Assembly: GCA_049317265.1 (NCBI GenBank)
Contig: JBMOIP010000007.1
Coordinates: 62,001 to 126,000, forward strand
DNA length: 64,000 nucleotides
Source: CAIVAT01 sp049317265
Lineage (GTDB): Bacteria > Bacteroidota > Bacteroidia > Bacteroidales > FEN-979
Direction of reading: 5' to 3'
Shown: positions 50,129-57,747 of the stretch, piece after piece
Position numbering within the stretch: position 1 is the first letter of the stretch
Layout: every line of letters starts with the position of its first letter
Program-made: the position numbers and the translations under genes
Notes under the pieces: model-generated
Seen by the model: the letters and a program-made list of their open reading frames with translations, nothing else
Told to the model about the DNA's origin: nothing
The model's database searches: none

Positions 50129-51430
50129 ATGAAAAAAGGGCTGATCTTCTTTTTTTTTCTTTTATTGTTCACTCAGTGTGAAAAGGTTGTAGATTCTCCT
50201 AAAACCATCAAGGGAGATTCCCGACCCAGATACAATTTGGAAGTTCCCCATGCCGGCCTGGGGAAGGCCTCATCTGCTACGGTACAATCAGATATTTTGA
50301 ACGAGCCCCTCCGAAGTAAAAAAAAAAGGAGTACACGAAAGAACAGCCCGGTAATTGACACATCAGACAGTTCAGGCAGACCGGAGATCAGAAGGTCTGA
50401 TTCCATTTTCCTTATCCGCCTGAAGTATTTGCGTTCACAGGGAATCGAGCCTGACCTAAATGAAAGGGTAAGCAACGAGTATCTTTTTTCACCGGCTGAT
50501 TATGGTAAAACCCGGTCCATCATTACCCTCAGCCGAGAATCCTTTCTGAAAATCGGGTTTGACAATGACATCCTTGATTACACCGACCGTTTTTACACCA
50601 ACGGGATCAAGATTGCACTCATTACCCCCGGACTGAATAAAAATCCAGTGAGCCGGATATTGCTGCCATATCATCGTTCAGGGATGAACTATTATGGCAT
50701 ATCACTGGTTCAGAACATGTTCACCCCATCGACCACCAAAACCGGCGGGATTTTATATGGCGACAGACCTTACGCAGCCTATCTTTATATCGGGAGTTTT
50801 AAAATCACGAATGATTCTGTCCATAAATTCAGGCAAACCAGTGAGCTGGATGCAGGAATTATCGGACCAAATTCATACGGTGAATGGGTACAGCGCTCAT
50901 TTCACAATGCCGTTCCAACCAACAATGAACCGCTGGGCTGGGAGTTCCAGATACAGAACGACCTGGTTCTGAACTATTCAGCAGGGATTGAACAAGGTAT
51001 CTTAAGCAGTCGAAATGTTGAAATCATTGTCTCGGCAAACGGCTCCCTTGGGACGCTCCAGACCAACCTGTCGGGTGGTGGAATGATAAGAGCAGGTTTA
51101 TTAAACCCCTATTTTGCGAACCTTGGCCTTGCTAAAAAAGCCCTGCTACAAAAAGCAGGATTAAGAAATATACAATTTTACATCTTCCTGAAAGGTTCCG
51201 GAGAGCTGGTTGGTTATGATGCCACCCTGCAGGGCGGTCTGTTTAACAAATCCAGCTCCTACACACTCTCCTCCGGACAGATATCCAGGGCGGTTTTCCA
51301 TGGAAGCGGGGGGTTGACCTTTACATACAACGGCATCAGCCTGGATGTTGAACAATTCATGCTGAGTCCTGAGTTTCACGATGGCTGGTGGCATAAATGG
51401 GTGCATATTGCATTGACGTTCTGCTTGTAA
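50129..51430 (+). CDS. LpxR-family lipid A deacylase
   Basis: 433 residues from the ATG at 50129. Signal peptide KKGLIFFFFLLLFTQC; the Cys hints at a lipoprotein, but the position before it is Gln, so this is uncertain. Residues ~20-125 are a polar extension that LpxR from Salmonella does not have. The family core begins with FDNDILDYTDRFYTNGI (near 144), which holds the calcium/active-site Asn, Asp and Thr residues, followed by GDRPYAAYLYIG (near 211). The rest is a beta barrel ending HIALTFCL. LpxR removes the 3'-acyloxyacyl group of lipid A in the outer membrane. Confidence 0.83.
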   Translation: MKKGLIFFFFLLLFTQCEKVVDSPKTIKGDSRPRYNLEVPHAGLGKASSATVQSDILNEPLRSKKKRSTRKNSPVIDTSDSSGRPEIRRSDSIFLIRLKYLRSQGIEPDLNERVSNEYLFSPADYGKTRSIITLSRESFLKIGFDNDILDYTDRFYTNGIKIALITPGLNKNPVSRILLPYHRSGMNYYGISLVQNMFTPSTTKTGGILYGDRPYAAYLYIGSFKITNDSVHKFRQTSELDAGIIGPNSYGEWVQRSFHNAVPTNNEPLGWEFQIQNDLVLNYSAGIEQGILSSRNVEIIVSANGSLGTLQTNLSGGGMIRAGLLNPYFANLGLAKKALLQKAGLRNIQFYIFLKGSGELVGYDATLQGGLFNKSSSYTLSSGQISRAVFHGSGGLTFTYNGISLDVEQFMLSPEFHDGWWHKWVHIALTFCL

Positions 51431-51437
51431 TAATACT

Positions 51438-51527
51438 GCCACCAAGGCAGAAAGGCACTAGGATGCACAAAGTGGAAATTTCAATTTACCTATATTCAAC
51501 AATTTCGTGCCTTGGTGCCTTCGTGGC
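51438..51527. repeat. ~90-bp imperfect intergenic palindrome
   Basis: The left arm GCCACCAAGGCAGAAAGGCAC pairs with the right arm GTGCCTTGGTGCCTTCGTGGC; the centre is AT-rich. The left half (GGCACTAGGATGCACAAAGTG) is a near copy of the matching segment at 18797-18815. It lies between the LpxR-like gene and dnaB and could also act as a terminator for the former. Confidence 0.88.
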
Positions 51528-51619
51528 AAAAAACCTTCACCCGACCTGGCAGGCAACGAAAATGGTGAATGTTGAAAACTAAAAACGCCCGGGGTAGAAA
51601 AACCAAACCGGATTAGCGT

Positions 51620-51627
51620 TATTTTTG
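51620..51627 (+). promoter_or_regulatory. Bacteroidota -7 promoter element for dnaB (leaderless-like)
   Basis: TATTTTTG with four bases before the dnaB ATG. Transcription would start at or next to the A of the ATG, implying a leaderless mRNA. Confidence 0.6.
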
Positions 51628-51631
51628 CCCC

Positions 51632-53143
51632 ATGGAGGATAAAAATTTCAAGAAGCGTACCCGAAGCAAGACCGGTTTGAACGAGGTGGTTTTTGAGCAT
51701 GGGAAGATTCCCCCGCAAGCCCTGGACCTTGAAGAGGCAGTGCTTGGGGCAATGATGCTTGAAAGCAACCGGCTTGCAGAAGTCATCGAAGTTCTTAAAC
51801 CGGAAGCATTCTATAAGGAGAGCCACCAGATTATCTTTTCAGCTATCATGCGCCTTTTTGGCCAGAACGAACCGGTTGACATCCTTACGGTTACGGAAGA
51901 GTTGAGAAAAACAGGAGAACTTGAAGTGGCAGGAGGACCCTACTTTATCACGATGCTGACCAACCGCATTGCATCTACTGCCAACATTGAATTCCATTCC
52001 CGGATTATCCTTCAGAAATTTATCCAGCGGGAGCTGATCAGGGTCTCTTCAGAAATTATCAAAGATGCTTACGAAGACACCACCGATGTTTTCGATCTCC
52101 TCGACCGTGCTGAGAACGGCCTCTTTTCCATCAGTGAAGGCAGCATTGGCAAGTCGTACATGAACATGCAATCCATCATTGCAGAAGCAATCAAGGAGAT
52201 CAGTGCAGGAAGAAACCAGGAGGGAAAGCTACGGGGCGTCGGATCAGGATTTACCGAACTTGACAGGATCACATCCGGCTGGCAAAAATCTGACCTGATC
52301 ATTATTGCCTCCCGCCCCGGGATGGGTAAGACCGCTTTTGCGCTTACCATGGCACGTAACGCTGCCGTTGATTTCAAGAAACCCATTGCAGTGTTCTCCC
52401 TTGAAATGTCTTCCATTCAGCTGGTTACCAGGTTAATGTCGAGTGAAACTGAAATCCCGCAGGAGAAACTTCGCAAGGGCACCATGGAAGACCATGAATG
52501 GGCCCAGCTCAATGCCAGGATCACTCCCCTCATTGAAGCGCCTCTTTATATTGATGATACTGCAGCACTCTCCATTTTCGACCTTCGGGCCAAATGCCGC
52601 AGATTAAAGGCCCATCACGACATTCAGATGATCATCGTTGATTATCTGCAGTTGATGCAGGGAAGCCAGGATACCCGCGGCAACCGTGAACAGGAGATCA
52701 GCAGTATTTCAAGGGCGCTGAAAACCCTGGCCAAAGAGCTGGACGTTCCCGTAATTGCCTTGTCGCAGCTAAGCCGTGCTTCGGAAAAGCGCTCAGCTGC
52801 AGCTAAACCGATACTTTCCGACTTGCGTGAATCGGGCTCCATTGAACAGGATGCCGATATGGTACTGTTTATTTACCGTCCGGAATATTACAAGATTGAT
52901 GTTGATGAAAGCGGCGACTCTACTGCCGGAGTAGCAGACATCATTATTGCAAAGAACAGGAATGGCCCTCTTACGGATGTCAGGATACGGTTTGTTTCGA
53001 AATATGCGAAATTCGTGGATGCAGAAATGGACTTTCGGCCCGTCAATACTATCCAACCCAATTCATCGTTTGAGGGTTCAATGAGAACAAGAACCGTAAT
53101 GTCAAAAATGAATGATGATGAGCACCAAGATGCGCCGTTTTAA
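51632..53143 (+). CDS. dnaB: Replicative DNA helicase DnaB
   Basis: 503 residues. N-terminal DnaG-interacting domain (~25-125, PPQALDLEEAVLGAMMLE). RecA-like helicase domain: SGFTELDRITSGWQKSDLII (near 205), Walker A SRPGMGKTAFALTMA (near 227), catalytic Glu in VFSLEMS, Walker B IIVDYLQLM (near 335), sensor region VIALSQLSRASEKR and arginine finger in DLRESGSIEQDADMV. No intein, although DnaB is a frequent intein site. It unwinds DNA at the replication fork. Confidence 0.97.
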   Translation: MEDKNFKKRTRSKTGLNEVVFEHGKIPPQALDLEEAVLGAMMLESNRLAEVIEVLKPEAFYKESHQIIFSAIMRLFGQNEPVDILTVTEELRKTGELEVAGGPYFITMLTNRIASTANIEFHSRIILQKFIQRELIRVSSEIIKDAYEDTTDVFDLLDRAENGLFSISEGSIGKSYMNMQSIIAEAIKEISAGRNQEGKLRGVGSGFTELDRITSGWQKSDLIIIASRPGMGKTAFALTMARNAAVDFKKPIAVFSLEMSSIQLVTRLMSSETEIPQEKLRKGTMEDHEWAQLNARITPLIEAPLYIDDTAALSIFDLRAKCRRLKAHHDIQMIIVDYLQLMQGSQDTRGNREQEISSISRALKTLAKELDVPVIALSQLSRASEKRSAAAKPILSDLRESGSIEQDADMVLFIYRPEYYKIDVDESGDSTAGVADIIIAKNRNGPLTDVRIRFVSKYAKFVDAEMDFRPVNTIQPNSSFEGSMRTRTVMSKMNDDEHQDAPF

Positions 53144-54407
53144 TTTTTCCGGATTCCTGATCATCTTCTTTCTCCTTTGCATTTTCAGGCCGGCACTGGG
53201 AGCATATCTGCTGATCCCGATGGATGAATCCCAAAAAAACCATCTGAAAGCCTATGGTATCGCCTACTGGGTCTTAAAAAAAGATGTGGAGGTAAGCTGG
53301 CTTCTGAATTACAGGGGCGGTAGTTTCATGTTCCAGTATGCAAAACCAATTGAGGAGGAGTGCACCATTCGCGGGGTTACCTGCCAGACGATTGCAGATG
53401 CACAGGCAGCTGCCATTCTTGAGGAAATCTCTGATCCTCAGGTAAATATGGAAAACATTAAACTCCATAAGCCCCCCCGTGTGGCCGTTTACTCGCCTAA
53501 AAACAAATTACCCTGGGATGATGCTGTAACGCTTGTACTTACCTATGCGGAGATTCCATATGATGTGTTGTACGACGAAGAGATCATCTCCGGCTTGCTT
53601 CCGATGTACGACTGGCTCCACCTTCACCATGAGGATTTTTCAGGTCAATACGGAAAATTCTGGGCTGCCTATAAAGGGTTTCCATGGTACCAGGAGGATG
53701 TAAACTCCCAGGAGGAGAGTGCGAGGAAACTGGGTTTTTCGAAAGTTTCGCAGATGAAACTGGCGGTGGCAAAAAAAATCAGGGATTTTGTAGCGGGAGG
53801 CGGTTATCTGTTCTCTATGTGTTCGGCCCCTGACAGTTATGATGTAGCTCTTTCAGCGGAAGGCATTGACATCTGCGATGTAATGTTTGACGGCGACCCG
53901 CCTGATCAGGCTGCACAATCCAAACTAAATTTTGGCAATTGCTTTGCCTTTGAAAACTTCAACCTGGTTACCAATCCATACCAGTATGAAATTTCATCGA
54001 TTGATGTGACAGAGACCCGGTCAAAAAGCATCACCAGGGATAACGACTTCTTCACCCTGTTTGATTTTTCCGCCAAATGGGATCCGATTCCCAGCATGTT
54101 GTGCCAGGACCATGAATCGCTGATCCATGGGTTCATGGGGCAAACGACCGCATTCAATAAAAAGTGCATTAAATCAAATGTGTTATTGCTTGGGGAGACC
54201 AAGTCGCTGAACGAAGCACGTTACATTCACGGTGATTTTGGCAAGGGAACCTGGACCTTCCTGGGCGGTCATGATCCCGAAGATTACCAGCACCTTGTAG
54301 GGGATCCGCCAACAGATCTGAACCTGCATCCTAATTCTCCCGGTTACAGGCTGATTCTAAACAACATCCTGTTTCCTGCGGCCAAAAAGCAGAAGAGAAA
54401 AACCTGA
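53130..54407 (+). CDS. Exported conserved protein with glutamine-amidotransferase-like fold
   Basis: 425 residues from the ATG at 53130 (other ATGs in frame at 53112-53118). It overlaps dnaB by 14 bp. Signal peptide FSGFLIIFFLLCIFRPALG. After ~110, the alternating strands and helices (VAVYSPKNKLPWDDAVTLVL, IPYDVLYDEEI, DWLHLHHEDF, VAGGGYLFSMCSAPDS near 225) look like a class I GATase/ThuA-type fold, with Cys in the nucleophile-elbow-like SMCSAP. Related proteins are sometimes labelled asparagine synthetase B, which the sequence does not support. It is probably periplasmic; activity unknown. Confidence 0.65.
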   Translation: MRRFNFSGFLIIFFLLCIFRPALGAYLLIPMDESQKNHLKAYGIAYWVLKKDVEVSWLLNYRGGSFMFQYAKPIEEECTIRGVTCQTIADAQAAAILEEISDPQVNMENIKLHKPPRVAVYSPKNKLPWDDAVTLVLTYAEIPYDVLYDEEIISGLLPMYDWLHLHHEDFSGQYGKFWAAYKGFPWYQEDVNSQEESARKLGFSKVSQMKLAVAKKIRDFVAGGGYLFSMCSAPDSYDVALSAEGIDICDVMFDGDPPDQAAQSKLNFGNCFAFENFNLVTNPYQYEISSIDVTETRSKSITRDNDFFTLFDFSAKWDPIPSMLCQDHESLIHGFMGQTTAFNKKCIKSNVLLLGETKSLNEARYIHGDFGKGTWTFLGGHDPEDYQHLVGDPPTDLNLHPNSPGYRLILNNILFPAAKKQKRKT

Positions 54408-54896
54408 TTACCCCAATCTTTCGTAGGTCTCATTTGAATAGTCGAAATCATTGGTTTCATCCGATGGAAAATCCTCTTTTGAGATGAGTTTCCAGTGTGA
54501 AAAATCGATTTCGGGGAAGAAGACGTCGGCCTCGAAGGACTTGTGAACCAACGTGAGGTACAACCGGCTGGCATGGGGTAAAAACTGGCGGTAAACTGAG
54601 GCGCCGCCAATGATAAAATTCTCCTCCTCAGGGTCGCACAGGGAGATCGCTTCATGGATGGAGTAAGCCATTTCACACCCCTCGATCTTCTCGCCTGGCA
54701 GGTCGGTGATCACAATATTCCGTCGGTTTGGCAAAGGACGCCTGGGGAGAGATTCCCAGGTTCGTTTGCCCATGATGACAGGATGTCCGCTGGTAATTTG
54801 TTTGAATCTTTTCAGATCGGCGGGAATGTGCCACAGCAGATCGTTATCTTTCCCGATGGCCATATTTTGAGCGATGGCGACAATTATTGAGATCAT
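54408..54896 (-). CDS. folA: Dihydrofolate reductase
   Basis: 162 residues, the normal length. ISIIVAIAQNMAIGKDNDLLWHIPADLKRF contains the Met20-loop, Trp and catalytic acidic residue region. VIMGKRTWESLP (near 40) and NFIIGGASVYRQFLP (near 97) are the NADPH- and folate-binding motifs. It regenerates tetrahydrofolate from the dihydrofolate produced by ThyA, whose gene lies 9 bp upstream on the same strand. Confidence 0.96.
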   Translation of the reverse strand: MISIIVAIAQNMAIGKDNDLLWHIPADLKRFKQITSGHPVIMGKRTWESLPRRPLPNRRNIVITDLPGEKIEGCEMAYSIHEAISLCDPEEENFIIGGASVYRQFLPHASRLYLTLVHKSFEADVFFPEIDFSHWKLISKEDFPSDETNDFDYSNETYERLG

Positions 54897-54905
54897 TTTT
54901 CGGAT

Positions 54906-55700
54906 TTAAATGGCGATATCCCCTTTGATATGCGGATGAGACTGATAATTAATCAATTGAAAATCATCAAACCGAAACTCGTCAATATTGCTTATTTCCG
55001 GATTGATTTTCAACTGTGGTGATGGCATGGGTTCCCGTGTAAGCTGCAATTTTGCCTGGTCGAGATGGTTGAGATAGATATGTGCATCACCCAGCGTGTG
55101 GATGAAATCACCTGCTTTCAACCCGGCAGCTTGTGCCATCATCAAGGTAAGCAGGGCATAGGAGGCGATGTTAAAGGGGACGCCAAGGAAAATATCACAG
55201 CTTCGCTGGTACATCTGGCATGAAAGCTCACCATTGGCCACATAGAACTGAAACAGCAGGTGACAGGGCGGAAGAGCCATCTTATCCAGGTCTCCCACAT
55301 TCCAGGCACTGACAATATGTCGACGCGAATCGGGATTTGTACGGATTGAATCGACTACCTGCCTGACCTGGTCAACATGGGAGCCATCCGGTTTTGGCCA
55401 CGAGCGCCACTGGTATCCATAAATGGGCCCCAGGTTTCCATCCTTGTCGGCCCATTCGTTCCAGATGGTCACTTTATTGTCGGTGAGATATTTTGTGTTG
55501 GTTGCACCCTGCAGAAACCAGAGCAATTCGTGGATGATGGAGCGGAGGTGCAGCTTCTTGGTGGTGAGCAATGGGAAGCTTTCCCGAAGATCGAACCTCA
55601 TTTGGTACCCAAAAACACTGATGGTGCCGGTACCTGTGCGGTCGGATTTATTGACACCATTTTTCAGTACATTGTCGAGCAGTTCGAGGTATTGCTTCAT
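54906..55700 (-). CDS. thyA: Thymidylate synthase
   Basis: 264 residues, the same length as E. coli ThyA. The catalytic cysteine is C146 in LPPCHLLFQFY. Other signatures are DRTGTGTISVFGYQMRFDL (near 20), LWFLQGATNT, RSCDIFLGVPFNIASYALL (near 166) and HIYLNHLDQ. It makes dTMP from dUMP with methylene-tetrahydrofolate and produces dihydrofolate, which FolA next door reduces. The alternative flavin-dependent ThyX is not needed. Confidence 0.97.
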   Translation of the reverse strand: MKQYLELLDNVLKNGVNKSDRTGTGTISVFGYQMRFDLRESFPLLTTKKLHLRSIIHELLWFLQGATNTKYLTDNKVTIWNEWADKDGNLGPIYGYQWRSWPKPDGSHVDQVRQVVDSIRTNPDSRRHIVSAWNVGDLDKMALPPCHLLFQFYVANGELSCQMYQRSCDIFLGVPFNIASYALLTLMMAQAAGLKAGDFIHTLGDAHIYLNHLDQAKLQLTREPMPSPQLKINPEISNIDEFRFDDFQLINYQSHPHIKGDIAI

Positions 55701-55731
55701 CAGAAATTAAGAATTATAAATGCAGGTAAAT

Positions 55732-56985
55732 TTAGTGAGAGGTCACTGCTATTGCCTTGGGATCGTGTTTATGTTTAAACAGAATGGCAAATGCAACCGC
55801 CACAATCAAGGCATAGATTGCAAAAGCAAGCCAGATTCCATGCCAGTCTTTACCCTGGGGATGTGTGTAAAATTTATCAATAATGAATCCGCTTATTTTG
55901 CTGCCTGAGTAGGCCCCAAAACCGTTGGTCATCATCATAAAAAGACCCTGTGCACTCGACCTTATTTTAGAATCGGTTGTGGTTTCGACAAATAAGGACC
56001 CGGAAATATTGAAAAAATCGAAAGCCATGCCATAAACGATACAGGACAAAATGATCATCCATAATCCGCCGGATGGATTTCCAAAAGAGAATAATCCAAA
56101 CCGGAGTACCCAGGCAATCATGCTGAAAAGCATCACTTTTTTAATTCCAAAGCGCCGCAGGAAGAAAGGGATTGTGAGGATAAACAGGGTCTCCGACATC
56201 TGGGAGATCGACATGATGATCGTAGAGTATTTTACAACAAATGAATCGGCATATTGCGGAATATTCCTGAAATCATCCAGGAAAGAATCGCCATACATAT
56301 TGGTCAGTTGCAATGCGGCACCCAGGAACATGGCAAAAATAAAGAATAATGCCATCTTGTAATTTAAAAACAGTTTAAACGCATCTAAACCTAATTGTTC
56401 CATAATGGAAGCGTTTTTAGATATCGATTTCTGCGGGAGGCATTTGGGCAAAGTAAACGAATAGATACCCAAAACAATGGCTGCCACTGCTCCAATAATG
56501 AACTGGTTGGCATTGGCCTTACTGCCGGATAAATTGGTGCACCACATGGCGATAATGAAGCCGATGGTGCCCCAGACCCGAATCGGAGGATATGCCTTTA
56601 CAACATCAAAATTGTTGTTTTTTAAGATTGAATAGGAGATAGAGTTAGATAGCGATATGGTCGGCATGTAAAAAATCATCGCCAGCAATATCACGTAGTA
56701 CAGGGTATCCGGATCATTGACTTGAGGCACAAAGAAGAGTACACATCCATATAAAATGTGCAGCGCACCATAGAGTTTTTCGGTATTGATCCATTTGTCG
56801 GCAATAATACCGGTAAGAGCCGGCATAAAGATTGAAGCAATTGCGAGGGTAGAAAAAATTGCTCCAAACTGGGCCCCTGTCCATCCTTTGGCATTAAAAC
56901 AATAGGTTCCGATGGTAATGAGCCAGGCCCCCCATACAAAGAACTGGAAAAAATTCATCAGTATTAAACGAAGTTTTATTCCCAT
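55732..56985 (-). CDS. Nucleoside:H+ symporter-like MFS permease (NupG family)
   Basis: 417 residues, 12 predicted helices. The N-terminus (MGIKLRLILMNFFQFFVWGAWL) and IFSTLAIASIFMPALTGIIADKW match the NupG/XapB family. The C-terminal half contains MAFDFFNISGSLFVETTTDSKIRSSAQGLFMMM, typical of these permeases. It would import nucleosides with protons. It sits upstream of thyA and folA on the same strand with a 31-bp gap, consistent with a thymidine/nucleotide-related transcription unit. Confidence 0.88.
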   Translation of the reverse strand: MGIKLRLILMNFFQFFVWGAWLITIGTYCFNAKGWTGAQFGAIFSTLAIASIFMPALTGIIADKWINTEKLYGALHILYGCVLFFVPQVNDPDTLYYVILLAMIFYMPTISLSNSISYSILKNNNFDVVKAYPPIRVWGTIGFIIAMWCTNLSGSKANANQFIIGAVAAIVLGIYSFTLPKCLPQKSISKNASIMEQLGLDAFKLFLNYKMALFFIFAMFLGAALQLTNMYGDSFLDDFRNIPQYADSFVVKYSTIIMSISQMSETLFILTIPFFLRRFGIKKVMLFSMIAWVLRFGLFSFGNPSGGLWMIILSCIVYGMAFDFFNISGSLFVETTTDSKIRSSAQGLFMMMTNGFGAYSGSKISGFIIDKFYTHPQGKDWHGIWLAFAIYALIVAVAFAILFKHKHDPKAIAVTSH

Positions 56986-57027
56986 CAGGATTTTCTTTTA
57001 AGTATTAATAAGTCATGTTCAGGAAAA

Positions 57028-57612
57028 TTATTTGCGCTTGTTCAGTTCATCCCGTATTTTGGATGCTTTTTCATACTCCTCGTTTTCAATAGCGCTTTGA
57101 AGCATCTCTTTCAGTTCTGCCTGGGAGGCATCCGGAAATGAGACATTCACCTCAGGGAGCTCTTCGATGGATGGCTCTTCCTGTTTGAGCAGTTCGGCTT
57201 CTTCCTCCATCAATATTCCTGCAGCCGACATAATGTTTTCGTAAGTATAAACCGGGCAACCAAATCTTAAAGCCAGGGCAATGGCGTCTGAAGTACGGGA
57301 ATCGACCTCCTCGGTTTTAACCCCGTCGGAACAGATCAGTTTGGCATAGAAGACCCCTTCGCTGAAATTGCTGATGATCACCTCGGATATTTCAATTTTA
57401 TAGGCATCAGCAAATGCCTTAAAAAGATCATGGGTAAGGGGACGGGGAGTCTTGATTTTTTCAAGTTCTATGGCAATGGATTGAGCCTCGAACCCACCAA
57501 TGATAATCGGTAAGCGCCGGTTCCCTTCATGTTCACCGAGAATGAGTGCATAAGCCCCGCTTTGCGACTGGCTGTATGACATTCCGATGATATCCAACCT
57601 GATTTTTTTCAT
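57028..57612 (-). CDS. Bifunctional-nuclease-family (DUF151) protein with C-terminal UVR motif
   Basis: 194 residues from the ATG at 57612. The open frame to 57642 starts inside the promoter TAGGTTTG (57640-57647), so it is rejected. DUF151 domain ~1-130: GAYALILGEHEGNRRLPIII, RPLTHDLFKAFA and DSRTSDAIALALRFGCPVYT. The C-terminal ~35 residues (AELKEMLQSAIENEEYEKAS, then KIRDELNKR) are a UvrB/UvrC-type motif. Plant and Thermotoga homologues have been linked to nuclease or wound responses; a true catalytic role in bacteria is unsettled. Confidence 0.87.
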   Translation of the reverse strand: MKKIRLDIIGMSYSQSQSGAYALILGEHEGNRRLPIIIGGFEAQSIAIELEKIKTPRPLTHDLFKAFADAYKIEISEVIISNFSEGVFYAKLICSDGVKTEEVDSRTSDAIALALRFGCPVYTYENIMSAAGILMEEEAELLKQEEPSIEELPEVNVSFPDASQAELKEMLQSAIENEEYEKASKIRDELNKRK

Positions 57613-57639
57613 TTTTCTCACCGCATATTTCCTACAATA

Positions 57640-57647
57640 CAAACCTA
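57640..57647 (-). promoter_or_regulatory. Bacteroidota -7 promoter element for the DUF151 gene
   Basis: TAGGTTTG on the minus strand, 27 bp upstream of the ATG at 57612. It probably drives the DUF151-permease-thyA-folA run. Confidence 0.55.
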
Positions 57648-57709
57648 CGGGAATTTTCCCTAACTGACAAAAGATGTTAAAAAAAATTATGATTTCTTAA
57701 AATTCTTCC

Positions 57710-57717
57710 TATTTTTG
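57710..57717 (+). promoter_or_regulatory. Bacteroidota -7 promoter element for hppA
   Basis: TATTTTTG, 30 bp upstream of the ATG. Confidence 0.6.
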
Positions 57718-57747
57718 TGAACAGTTCAAATAATTAAATAGGTAAAT

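Noticed and set aside
51632..53143. Possible intein in dnaB
   Set aside because: Length and motif order are continuous with normal DnaB; no insertion at the Walker A site.
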